Assembly: GCA_032622095.1 (NCBI GenBank)
Contig: CP136065.1
Location: 204,052,618-204,116,617, forward strand
Direction: 5' to 3'
Length of the DNA stretch: 64,000 nt
From: Siphonodentalium dalli
Taxonomy: Eukaryota > Mollusca > Scaphopoda > Gadilida > Siphonodentaliidae
Shown: in pieces, positions 22,393 through 33,648 of the stretch
How the letters are laid out: the number at the start of each line of letters is the position of its first letter
Numbering within the stretch: the first letter of the stretch is position 1
Made by a program: the position numbers and the translations under genes
The notes under the pieces: model-generated
The model's input: the letters and a program-made list of their open reading frames with translations, nothing else
The model's database searches: none
Told to the model about the DNA's origin: nothing

Positions 22393-25300
22393 TTAGAAAT
22401 TAAAGGTAACCTTGTTGTCGGCCGAAATTTGACAGATATCATCCGTGACCGTCCAATACCTGTCAAAGTCCGGCCGAGATAGGCGACAGAAATCCGCTAA
22501 AATGCGAATCCTGAGCCGATTCAAAAAGTTAATGATTAATGTGTTCACATGCGTGCTACCTTTGTGAAATTTGGCCTCGTTCCTGAGGTACCAAATGGCG
22601 CTAATGGATTCCGTAATAAGGACCAATGTAATTGCACGATGGTGTCTACTGATGTTGGTAGGAAGCCGTAAAAAACGGATAGTTGCACATACATGCCGAA
22701 TTTCAGTATTGGGATTGAAATTATTAACCCAACTGAATATCAGATGCCATAGTAACTGAATATTTGGACAAAAGCAGAATAAATGTTCAATTGTTTCAAT
22801 TTCCTTCTTGCATAAGGGGCATAATTTATAGGTTGTCATATGGAAGGAATGTAACAGATAATTCACTGGCAGAATTTCATGGATGACACGCCAGGTGTCC
22901 TTACGACCGTGAGGTCCTATAAATGATTGGTGTAAATTGGACCAAGTTTTGGCGAAATCAATTGTAGGATATCTGTTTATGATGCGTGGGGGATGAATAA
23001 TTTTTGAAAGAAACCCTTGATAAAAAACCTTACAAGAAATATCATTAAATGAAAGATTTGGTTTTATTGCCAAGTATATTTTCAAGGCTTTAAGAACGCT
23101 GGCATAAAATGGTGGTGGCAATTCCGAACAATGGGGTATCAAATTGGAACCGAATTCTGGACGAAATTTACTGGAATGACCGATCCAATATTTAACGAAA
23201 CATCCCCAGCGGACATCTGGAAACATAATTAACCGTTGCAAGTGCCTCATGTAAAAGGCATTCAGCTTGCTAGGGATGTGAGAAAGTCCTGTTCCGCCAC
23301 TCAGTTTATCGTGATAAACTGCTTGGCGGGCCAAGGGGTCTTTCTTACCTTCCCACAAAAAGTTAAACATTTTAGAATCAAAATACTTATTGTATGCACG
23401 GGATAATGGGATGATGGAGCAATAGTACCACAATTTCGACAATGCAAAGGTATTAATAAGTGTGGTTCGATTAAATGGTGACAATTTTCTGTCAAAAGCA
23501 TTGCGTAATACACTGGAAAATTTTTGGAGCAAGTTATGGAAATGACCATCTAAAGATATGTCATTTCCAAACTGAACTCCAATAATTTTCTGATGTGGAA
23601 CCCATTGTATGTTATACGGTTTGTCTGTGCGACCGCGCCAAGAACCCAGAAAAATACCAGCTGATTTCTGTAAATTTAATTTCGAACCAGAGGCCTTACC
23701 GAATAAAGTGCATAATAAAAGCAATTTAGCCACTGAGCTAGTTGTAGTAACCACCGCGGTGACGTCGTCCGCATACGCAGCGAGCTTCACCGGTTCAGTG
23801 GAACACTGAAAACCTACAATCTCCGTATCCGAACGAAGCCGCCGCAAAAAGGGTTCTAAACAGAGAACATATAAGAGAGGGGATATGCTGCATCCCTGTC
23901 TCACAGAGCGTGTCACGGGAAAGGGGTCAGAAATGAATTGATTAACAATCACAGAAGAAGTAACATCTGTATAAAATAGTCTGACCCAAGAAATAAATTT
24001 AGGGCCGAAACCAAAAGCCTGTAATGTTCGAAATAAGTATGTGTGATCAACTCTATCAAAAGCTTTCGCTTGATCTAAGCTAATAAAAGCGCATGGAATA
24101 TTCTTTTGGTTGACATAATCAACCACGTTACGTAATAAATGAGCATTGTCAAGAATGGTGCGCCCCGGAACACCACAAGTTTGATCCGGGTGCACCAAAC
24201 TGGCAATGACATATCGTAAACGGTTCGCAAATATTTTGGACAAAATTTTATAGTCATAATTCAATAGGCTGATGGGACGATAATTAGAAACTAATTCAGG
24301 ATGATTGGGGTCTTTGAGAAGTAAAATAATAAGGGACTGTCTTTGTGTCTTTGTTAAACTGCCAGAGTTAAAACAGTTATTGTATAACTGAAGAAGTGTC
24401 GGTGAAATCAAATCCAAAAATGTATAATAAAATTCACGGCCGAGACCGTCATCACCAGGTGATTTATTATTTTTCATGTCAGACACTGAAGTTTTTATTT
24501 CCTCGATAGTTATGGGAGCATCGCATAAGGCGGAGTCAGTTGCAGATAAATTGGGTAAATCAGTGAGAAAAGTATCACAAATTGTTCATAAAAATCCTTA
24601 AAGTGATGAAGAATATCTTCGGATTTAGTATACGTCTGGTTGTCAACAATGACAGAAGAAATGTTCTTTTTAGAGCCACGGTGATGCTCCATCCGATGAA
24701 AGTGCAGGGAAGTGGATTCCTGAGAATCCAATTCCCGCGTACGAGATCGGATGAAGGACCCACGTTCCATATCTAAATACATGTCATGTAATTTTTTACG
24801 AATCGCTTTAATTTGATCAGCATAATTACCAGGATTAAATTTTTCCGCTGAACATAAGGAAAAGTATTGATTTTCTAAATCCCTAATTACTGATTTTTTC
24901 TGGAAAGATAACCTCTTACTGTAAGAAATGATAAAGGATTTTATCTGCATTTTGACCCCCTCCCACCAATCAGGCGTGACGGCATCAGCAGTCACACCTG
25001 AAGTGAGAGAGGACCAAAACGAGAGAAAAGCCTTCTGAAACGATAAGTCTGTAAAAGTATTGCAATTCGCCTTCCAATAACCACGTCCTGTGGACTGGCA
25101 TTGGAACTGCTGAATTTGAAGAACGATTATGTCATGATCAGAAATCCCGGAAACAATTTGACGGAAGGAATGAATTGATGATAATAATGTAGCAGTTGCA
25201 TAAAACCGATCGAGTCTAGAAAAACTAGTACCCCTACTCCAAGTATATTTAATCTCATTTGGATTTAAAGTACGAAATACATCTTTCAAATGATAAGTGT

Positions 25301-25802
25301 CTTTGATTTTATCCCATTTACGGGCTACCGCGAGGACCCTATCGTGACCAATTCGATCGAGCAAAACGCTGTCTACAAAATTAAAATCGCCCCCGCTTAG
25401 ATACCAAATGCGGAATTACTCGATCGAAGAAATCACGACGTGGTCCGCCGCTATCATTTGGCGCATAAATATTAATTAGGCGCAAAGGTTGATTATCTAG
25501 TGTAACATCTAACACCACCATACGTCCATCAGTATCAAAAAAGCGCTTGTCAATAGTCAGCTCTAAATGTTTAGAAATAAGAATGGCTGTGCCACGGGCT
25601 GTGTCAGTTCCAAATGACCAATAACCGTCCACATCTAAAGAAGCATTTACAGATAGGATTCAAGTTGTCCGGAAATGTGTGTTTCTTGTAGAAATAAAAT
25701 ATGTAAAGAATTCATGTGAATCATTATTTTAAGAATGCGTTGTTTCCGTTGACAGCTAAGGCCATTACAATTGAAGGATGCAAAATTAACAGGCGCCATC
25801 AT
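22393..25802 (-). pseudogene. ORF2: APE endonuclease / reverse transcriptase of Keno-3
   Basis: Starts MMAPVNFASFNCNGLS at 25802. The endonuclease half is in three frames (25802-25647, 25632-25381, 25364-24510) with QETHI and SDHDIIV. The GGDFNFV region near 25390 is disrupted by a small deletion. The RT plus C-terminal half (24486-22393) is one open frame: NNKSPGDDGLGREFY, NYRPISLLNYDYK, DQTCGVPGRTI, DQAKAFDRVDHTYLF, RQGCSISPLLYVLC, AAYADDVTAVV, and the C-terminal knuckle CPLCKKEIETIEHLFCFC, ending at VTFNF. This C-terminal half shows the undamaged domain order, useful as a reference for the other copies. The N-terminal lesions make the copy inactive. Confidence 0.93.
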
Positions 25803-25983
25803 GACGGTTAATTTTGAGCGCGACAGTAATACAGCTCGATCTAGCCGGACACAACAATAAAACCGAACAGAATCAAAAAGGCAGCGCGAAGACAATGCCG
25901 GTCGACCAATGAACAGCGGATTATCGCTGAACGGCGGCCGCCCGGCAAAGTCGACGCACTGTCAACAAACCCTAAGAGTGCAG

Positions 25984-26013
25984 GGTCACCGAGTGCGATG
26001 CACTCTGGTGACC
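25984..26013 (-). other. Inter-ORF hairpin, Keno-3
   Basis: GGTCACC/GGTGACC and GAGTG/CACTC, with a loop of five. Only one copy of the leader repeat is seen in this element. Confidence 0.62.
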
Positions 26014-26294
26014 AAGCACTCGGAAGGCACAGATAAATAACACTGAACGGACAGCACAGCGACAAACTCGACCGAGCAGAGAAAAGCCTAATACGGCTGT
26101 AATCTAATCGATCGGGTCCGGCACTACACTATCCGCACAGAACAAAGAAAAATAAAACCACAAAGAATAAGCCTCCACCAAAACACTGGTGGATGAGTGC
26201 AAGTCCAGGGGCGTTCCGCGTTCGGGTTGGGGGTCGATGAAGAATTGAGAATGTCCGTATGAGAATAGTCAGTGTTCGTTGTGGATCCATTGAG

Positions 26295-27636
26295 TTAGAC
26301 CATGGAGTCGCACTCCGACGTCACGTACTCCTCGTCTGGCTGGTTGTTGAGGTCGGCGTAGTTCCGCTTGTAGTCCATGACGTCGTCGGACGACTCCGAA
26401 ACAGAGCGTTTCAACAAATTCCTGGGTGGTCTAGTGTCCATGGCCGAAAACAAAATCGGAGAATCCGGAACGAATGGATTCAGGAGGTCTTCCTGTGTCG
26501 CGGTGGATAAATCCACCGGAGGGACAGGGACTTCCCCTGAATCTGCCTTCTGCTTCTCAGCAGTGGTGTCCACCACTGCCAACTCCACAGAAGGGAGCGC
26601 ACAAACAGGAGCGGTGTCGCCATCGCCCTGCTCCCCGGCATCGAGGGATGCCAGGATAAACTCCATTACCTCCCTCGCCATCATGGAGGAAGGCTCCTCC
26701 AGAGGGGACGAGGGCGGAGGCTTATCCCCCTGGTTCGCACCAGGGGTCGCTAGGAGGCTGCAGCTCCGGCGGGGGGTCCCGCGGAACCTCCTGACCAGGA
26801 GGTGTCTCGCCATACGACGCCAGTAACTCCCCCGCCATCGCGGAGGTGACCACCTCCGGAGGGGACGAGGGGGAGGCTTACTCCCTTGCCCCACAGTAGA
26901 GTCCTCTACTGCAGGCACAAGGGGTGCTCCCAGTGACGCCACAGAAGAAACTCGTCGTGAACCGGCAGCAGCGGCGTAGGTCTTCGGTGGGTTCCTGAGG
27001 ACCCCCGAGGGGTTCTCTCGTTCCTCCGCCGCACGGCGCTCGGCCGCCACACGGTTCGGGTGAAGATCGATTGTGGCCTAAGCCACGGCACGAGAAACAC
27101 ATCCTCGGTCTCCCCGGGATAACAACGGGACAAAATCCCCACTTCCCGTAGTTAAGAAAAAAGGGAATCAGATCGAGGCTTCTCGGGGACACGGACATCT
27201 CCACCTGGATGTCCCCCGTGCAATAGCGGTGTCCGTCGATCACGTTGGTGGAATCTTTCACGGACATAATCTTCCCATAGGGGCGCAGTGCCCCTAACAC
27301 AAAGTCCCGATTCACGTGGTACGGCACCCACATGATTTTTACCATCGTTTTCCGCTCCCAGAACGGCTGGAAACCGATGGTGAACTTCATCGTGCCACCG
27401 TCCACAGGCATAGCACAAAGTCCTGCCTGGTAGAAGTCAAAGTCCTCCTGCGCCACAAAAACCAAATACCAAACACCGAATCGCTCCATCCTGTAAAGTG
27501 CCTGGATTTTGGACAAGTCCAGAACATCTTTTAACGCTGCCATCAATATCTGCCCCGTCACCATCCCTCTACTCTCTCCCCGAACATGCACCTGTAGTGT
27601 GCGTGCCACACGATCTTCCATAATATCGGCCGCCAT
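26295..27636 (-). pseudogene. ORF1: zinc-knuckle protein of Keno-3
   Basis: The likely start is MAADIMEDRVARTLQV at 27636. The first 200 residues hold MWVPYHVNRDFVLGALRPYG and GRPRMCFSCRGLGH, the first half of a knuckle. The frame shifts right after the knuckle His, and the rest (CGG/A-rich tail, 27050-26295) lies in another frame with a long acidic, Pro-rich C-terminus. Function by homology is RNA binding in the LINE RNP. Confidence 0.83.
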
Positions 27637-27709
27637 GGCTCCGTCCCTGGCGGTCAAACAAAAACAAAGTGCCAATCAAAAGAATTAGGTCACGTGACAA
27701 ATATCGACT

Positions 27710-27736
27710 ATCTTTGCCAAAAGGCCGAGAAGCGAT
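27710..27736 (-). ncRNA. U2 snRNA gene copy 3, 5' end
   Basis: 27 nt starting ATCGCTTCTCGGCC at 27736 and ending GGCAAAGAT. One substitution (T22A) relative to human U2. The sequence then passes into Keno-3 5' sequence with no GTGTAGTATCTG. Confidence 0.85.
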
Positions 27737-28321
27737 GCCGATTTTTCGCGAAAAAAAAATCGGGCCATTCAGCAGGAACCGTCGAGAAAATGGTTTTAAT
27801 AAAAGGTGTGCCGTCATCAAATGCCAGGAATAGACATGAATCCTGAAAAAGAAAGAAATATGCATGAGAAGCGAAAATGGAGAAATGCCGGTGTTTTGCA
27901 TGAAGCATGTGTTCAGATTTTGTTACAATTTAGAATAAACACAAGAATTTCGTCAATTTTTTCGTGACTCCATTTGATACGTACATTCTTCTGACTCTAT
28001 TTAATACTGTACTGTTGATCCATTATAAGCTCATCGAGTCGTGCAAACCAAAATGTTGCGAAAGATGCTGAATGTTACGAAACTGAACCTTACTTTTTTG
28101 CAATAGTTTAGTTTTCTTTGCATTTGTGAAATTACGTTAAGGGTGATTTAGAATAAACGTCGTTCATTGTAATATGAATGCAATGCAAACGCTCTTTATC
28201 AACAATGTTTGGTATCTGTTCTTATCAGCATGACATCTAAACATTCCAAATGAAACTCTGTTCCATGTCAGAAGGTACAGAGAGGTGGGGGCTTGGGGAC
28301 TAATTTTAGATTATTTAAGAA
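27737..28321 (-). promoter_or_regulatory. U2 array spacer 3, including U2 upstream region
   Basis: Homologous to the other spacers. The GACGTACGACGTACGT palindrome present in three spacers is shortened here (near 27980). The inverted U2-like motif is at 28206-28229. Confidence 0.7.
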
Positions 28322-28379
28322 TGGGCCGATCCCGGAGGTACTGCAATACCGGGCCAACCCGTGGCGAGGTTAGAGCAAG
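28322..28379 (-). ncRNA. U2 snRNA gene copy 4, 3' terminal domain
   Basis: 58 nt from CTTGCTCTAACC to TCGGCCCA, including GGTATTGCAGTACCTCC. Its upstream neighbour should be the rest of U2. Instead it joins the interior of a family A ORF2. Confidence 0.87.
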
Positions 28380-28990
28380 TAAAACCTATACCCTGACATC
28401 CTACCGACTTATTGTGCCATGTCGTAGCCAAAAGATTTGGATGCAAATGGCGGTAAATATCTTTTAGAGTAAAATCATTACACAAAATTTGCTTATTTCT
28501 TCAGAACCGCCGGTACCATAAATAGGATTGCCTCCCACTTTGTCAAGGCTCGGTTCCTTGATACAGTTGAAATCGCCTCCCCAAATGGTGAAATGATGAC
28601 CAGGAAACAAATGACTTAGTCCTTTGAAATATTCTATTCGTTCTTCCTTATCATTGGATGCATAGGAATTGATGAGGCGGAAATTGGAACCATGCACCAT
28701 GATATCGACTTGAGACAAGTCTGCCATCGACACTGCTGTGCACCATTCCAACCATCGCACCAAGACCCGGTGAAATGCCAATTCCGACCCCTCGACTCCG
28801 GTTGGAGCCAAAAGACCAGAAACACTCACCTCCCCATTCTTGCTTCACCTTCTCAGCAAGGGTTGCTGAATCTATATGAGTCTCCTGCAAAAATAGAACA
28901 TCGATATGCTTATCTCGACAGTATCCAAATATAGACAGTCTCCTTGCCGGTTCACGGAATCCGTTCGCATTGAGCGTCAAGACATGAAAT
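28380..28990 (-). pseudogene. ORF2 remnant, APE endonuclease (family A copy C)
   Basis: Begins near LTLNANGFREPARR at about 28985. It has QETHID, WSFGSNRSRGVGIGIS, INSYASNDKEERIEYF, GGDFNCIKEP and a DIYRHLHPN-type segment before the deletion junction. Two or three frame breaks. No RT. Confidence 0.8.
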
Positions 28991-29459
28991 TACCTAGTCA
29001 TGACTGAGTGCTGGGATAGTTACCAACCTACACCCAGCCATTAGCCAGGCGCTAAAAATAAAATGCTCCCTGCGAACGAACTCCGCAAACCGGGATTCAA
29101 CAGAAAGCATAACAACAATTGGAGTACACATCCACATACCAGAGGGGGACAACCTACTGAAAGCTGCAACACCTCGGCCATGAAACACACAATGCTTAAG
29201 ATACATACCTTTTGTGCCGACGCCACCAAGCAGAATGTGATTTAAGACTATATTATAAATAATATGCAAATTTGTAACCGGGGTTAAACCCCTCAAAAAT
29301 ACCATAATTGTTGGGCGGTCCGCGGTCGAACATGAAGCACAGTAGAATTTGAGAATTTCCGGGGACGTAATCCAGGTCGAGTAGGGTTTGCAGAAGAGAC
29401 GGGAATGATCAATGGACGAAATACGATTCAGAATAATTAGGAAGATAAACAACACAAAT

Positions 29460-30474
29460 TCCCAACCTAGTCAATCTGCTGGTTGAGACGCTCCATGCTC
29501 GAAACTTTCATCAGCTTGCCGGTTGACAAGGTCTTGGTGATCCTTTCGAGCGCTAACGTTCTCATCAACAATGATATTGGTGTCTGACTCTTGTGTCAGA
29601 GAACAACCCGTGCTCTTTGGCCGGCGGCTCGTCGAATCTGAGTCGTCAGAATCATGGCGATCCTTCTTTGTTGTGCTATCGTCTTAGTCGTCCGACGGAA
29701 GACCTCTTTTCCTACTTGTACTCTTCACTCCGATATCCATCTCGGCATCCAAGAACGGCCCCTCAACCTGAGGTTTTATGTCCGACCCAGCTATGTCCGT
29801 GTCTGGATCCTGAGGTGAAGTGTGCACAACAACTACTGTCTCAGCCGAAGCTGGGACATCTGGATTACCGGAAGCATTAGCAGCTTCCGGTTTCTTGGCC
29901 GGGGCTCTCTTCGGCTTCCGTTTGGGACACTGTTGAGAGCTCCTAATGTGGCCTTGCTCGCCACACGCTAAACACTTTGGTCATCGTCTTGGTAGAGTTA
30001 CCAACATTGATAGGCCGTTTTCGAATCGAACAACATCCGGAATCGAACAGAACTGGTCTGGTCAGTTTCCAGTTGGATTTTCCGGACACCCGTACCAATT
30101 TTTATGTTATCGTGCTTGAAGTATTCCATTTCAACATCCTGCACTATTCCAAATTTTGAAAAAGACTCCTTTACAAAACTATCCCTTACGAAGTAGGGGA
30201 GCCAGTGTGCTTTGCACGTAAACATTTGCTTATGAACAGGCCTGGTAAAATATTTGTGCCCTTTAAAGCTGGTTTGACCGATTGCATTTATTTTGTCCCT
30301 GGTCAAAACATCTTTTGCAGCGACGTACCATCCCGTACTGCTTTCCTCCCTCCACACACAATCAATGTTATTGAGGTTGATAGATTTATTCTTAAGAAAC
30401 TCCACGACCTGCTTCCGGACTGGCCGGTGTAAGCCACTCACCTGACATGTCAGCCGCCTTCTCTCTGGGTTCAC
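29460..30474 (-). pseudogene. ORF1 of family A copy C
   Basis: The N-terminal 158 residues are open from 30474 (NPERRRLTCQVSGLHRPVRK..., with HWLPYFVRDSFVKESFSKFG near residue 90). After a frameshift the knuckle CLACGEQGHIRSSQQC lies near 29935-29985, followed by a basic KRKPKRAPAKK stretch and an acidic tail to about 29460. A nucleic-acid-binding LINE protein by homology. Confidence 0.75.
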
Positions 30475-30880
30475 TGGTGACCCGATCTGACTCTAGATAC
30501 CCACTAAGGAAACCAGAACCGCCCCTTGCAGTTGGGTAATGCCAGCAGGTAGCAGTCGGTCTGGTCCTTAGTGACTAAACCCTCTCGCGGGTTCCCCTTC
30601 CTAGTCTGCCAGCCGTCCCTGCGTCCATAGGAAACGACGTAGAAGAAAGAGAGGGCTCTAACTGATCCGCACTGAGAAGGCGGTCTTGGCTGTAGTGGCC
30701 ATAAGGCACGGATGCTCTTGGAGAGTGGAACGCGTCACTAAACCGCAAGGTAAAGGAGCGCTCAGTCGGTTCTAAACCTCACAAAAAAAGGTCACAGGTT
30801 AGATCCTGGAGAAATAGACACGCTTCTCTGGCGGGCAGGTAGGTGCAAGACCCGCGCTGACCGTTTGGCTGACAAAGAAT

Positions 30881-30897
30881 CTGACAAGAACAGATAC
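30881..30897 (-). ncRNA. U2 snRNA gene copy 4, middle fragment
   Basis: GTATCTGTTCTTGTCAG on the minus strand, U2 nt 36-52. It lies between the 3' end of element D and the 5' end of family A copy C. An imperfect repeat (TTCTTTGTCAG) follows at 30869-30880. Confidence 0.82.
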
Positions 30898-33648
30898 TTT
30901 AACGACTCAGTAATGGTCCTCTAGCTCACGGGACCACAAACCAGTAACAAAGACAGTGACGGAGAACTGGTGGTAAATAAGTGGTGAACGAGCAAACGAT
31001 GGAACCTGATCATCATAGTCGCTGGACCCTTCAAAATACTGAAAAAGAAATGAAAAAGTGGGCTCTTGGCCTCTTTACGGGTCATCTTTTCAACAAAAAA
31101 AAAACGGGGTGTACCTTTAATGAAAATGAAATTAATACCACAGTCATAAATATACAATACAAGAGAAATGCGAGAATCATAAGAATGAGCATAGGGAAAA
31201 TAAACAACAAGTAAGTAGAAATAAGGTAAGTACAGATCAAGATAAGCAAAGGTAAAATATAGCAATAGAACGTGGTCAAGAAAGCATGAACTCAATTTTG
31301 TTATCATTATCAATTGTACAGATATCATCGTTAGATAGCCAATATAAAGCAAATGATTCTTTGGGAAGTCGGAAGAAGTCACCCAGGACGCGGACCCGGA
31401 GTCGCGATAAAAAGGAAACCACGACCGTGTCCCGTGTGACTAACTTCTTAACAAACTTTACCTCGTTCCGAAGGAACCATATCGTATGAATTGCTTCCGT
31501 AATGAGTGCTAAACTAACTGACCTTTGATTAAGGCTGAATTTAGACGAAAGTTGTAAAAATCGAATCGTTCTAGAAGAAGGGGTTGTTGAAATTTGGGGA
31601 TTTAAATTGTTGATCCACCTAAAAACTAAAAGCCAAAGTAACCTTAAAGTGGTGCAGTCTACAAACAAATGTTCTATGGTTTCAACCGAAGTTGAACACA
31701 TACAACATGTGGTGTACGACTGAATTAAAAAAAAAATTTAAAGTAAAGTTGGTTGGAAATATCTCATGAATCACTCTCCAACTTGTGGATCTATTGAACG
31801 GGTCAAGGAAATTATTGTGCAAATTTTTCCAGGTCATGTCGAAATTAATAGTTGGAGCAGACATTATACATCTGGCTGGTTTGCAAAATTGTTGCCAAAA
31901 CAAATTGTAAAATTCATGTGAAGTGACTGTATTAAATGCTATGCCACTCGTAAAACTGTTGAAGCGTTTGAATACTTCGAGACATTGCTTGTAAAATGGT
32001 GGTATGAAAAGAAAACTGTGGGGTATGGAATTGGAAGCGAAGGACGAGTCCAACTCTCTCAAAGCCATACCTATCCAATAAATTGCAAAGTATCGCCATT
32101 TGAGAGCAGGGTTAAGTAACATTCTTTGTATATGTCTAATGTGAAAAGCATCTAATCTACTCGGTAAGTGGCATAAATTCGCACCACTTTGTGATTTAAT
32201 CTGAGATACCGCAGTTCTAGCTAATGGTTCTGCTTTGATGCTCCAAAAAGATGGATAACTCTGGCGTTGCATTAAAGTAATGTAATGTTTTGGAAGAGAA
32301 ATTATCTGGCAATAGTACCATAATTTGCTACTAGCAAATACATTTATGGCTATAGCTCTCCCAAAAAGGAAAGCCGACGCTCTTTAAAGCTGTTCAATGT
32401 ACTAGTAAATTTTAAAGATAAATTATGAAAATGGTCATCATTTGTTAAATTATTCCCAAAATTAATGCCTACTATTTTTTGCTTTTGGACCCATTGAATA
32501 TTGAAAGGTTGATCTCTACGAGATTTCTGTGAACCAATAAACATGCCCGAAGTTTTATTCAACTTTAATTTTGAGCCCGATGCTTTACTGAAATGATGAC
32601 AAGTCATAAAAAGTTGCCTTATAGAATTATCGGTCATTAATATCGCTGTAACGTCATCGGCGTACGCTGTCGGCTTGACGCTCTCGGGAGTCCCCGGGAG
32701 TCTCAAACCGACAACCGCGGGATTCCGTCGAAGATTTATCAAGAATGGTTCCAAACACATGACATAAAGCAAAGGGGAAAGACTACATCCTTGTCTAACT
32801 GATCGCGTTATAGAGAATGGTTCAGAAATGAACTGATTGATTATTAAACTGGATTGTATGTCCGTGTATAAAAGTTTTACCCATTGAATAAAATTTGGTC
32901 CGAAACCAAAGGCAGAAAGCGCTTTGAACAAGTAAGCCATACTTACTTGGTCAAAGGCCTGCTGCTGGTCCAAGCTTATAAAAGCACATGGTGAGTCTTT
33001 TTGGTTAGAATAATCAATAACATTTCTAAGTAAATGAGCGTTACCCAAAATAGATCTTCCCATGACACCGCATGTTTGGTCAGGATCGATGATGGAAGAA
33101 ATTACTGCTTTCAAACGATTGGTTAACACTTTAGATAAAATTTTATAATCATAGTTCAGAAGACTGATTGGACGATAATTACCATGTTCTTGTGGCTTAT
33201 TTGGGTCTTTTCGAAGTAATATGATGAGAGACAATCTGTTATGGAGTTAAAGTTTCAGATAAAAAGCATTCGTTATAAATTTCTAAAAGATCTGAAAATA
33301 TACTGTATAAGGATTTTTCAAAGCCATCACTTCCGGGGGACTTGTTATTTTGCATATCGGAAATTGCGTCAGTTATTTCAGTTTCTAAACGTGTAAAATA
33401 TTTTGAAGGTTTTTCCTGCGATGTTATATAGCGTGCTCTTGATCTAATATAAGCTCCTTTGGATGCTTCTGTGTTTAGTTCCAATAATCGATCACGAGTT
33501 TCTTTAATTTGATCTGTGTATTGATTAGGATTACTTATTTCCGCTTTACATAATTCAAAATAAAGAGACTCAAGCTCTTTAATTTCAGAATTGCGAGTCC
33601 GAGCTTATGTTAAAGAATAACTTTGGGCGAATGAACCCATGCATTTTT

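Larger units (their letters stand above)
22150..27709 (-). mobile_element. Keno-3, U2-targeted Tx1-clade LINE
   Basis: About 5.56 kb with a 10-A tail (22150-22159). The 3' junction with U2 is clean. The 5' junction joins U2 nt 1-27 to element-like sequence (27700-27709 uncertain), so there is no full target duplication. The ORF2 RT half is open for about 697 codons. The 3' UTR has one 60-nt hairpin and the leader has one 30-nt hairpin rather than two. Proteins are about as similar to Keno-1/2 as subfamily members usually are. Confidence 0.9.
28380..30880 (-). mobile_element. Family A non-LTR retrotransposon (copy C), 3' half deleted
   Basis: 5' end next to a U2 piece at 30881-30897, then a leader of about 400 bp, ORF1, an inter-ORF region and the endonuclease part of ORF2. 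It stops inside ORF2 exactly at the U2 3' domain. The RT and 3' end are gone. Matches 1280-2815 over the shared parts. Deletion or unequal recombination across the U2 array is the simplest explanation. Confidence 0.8.
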
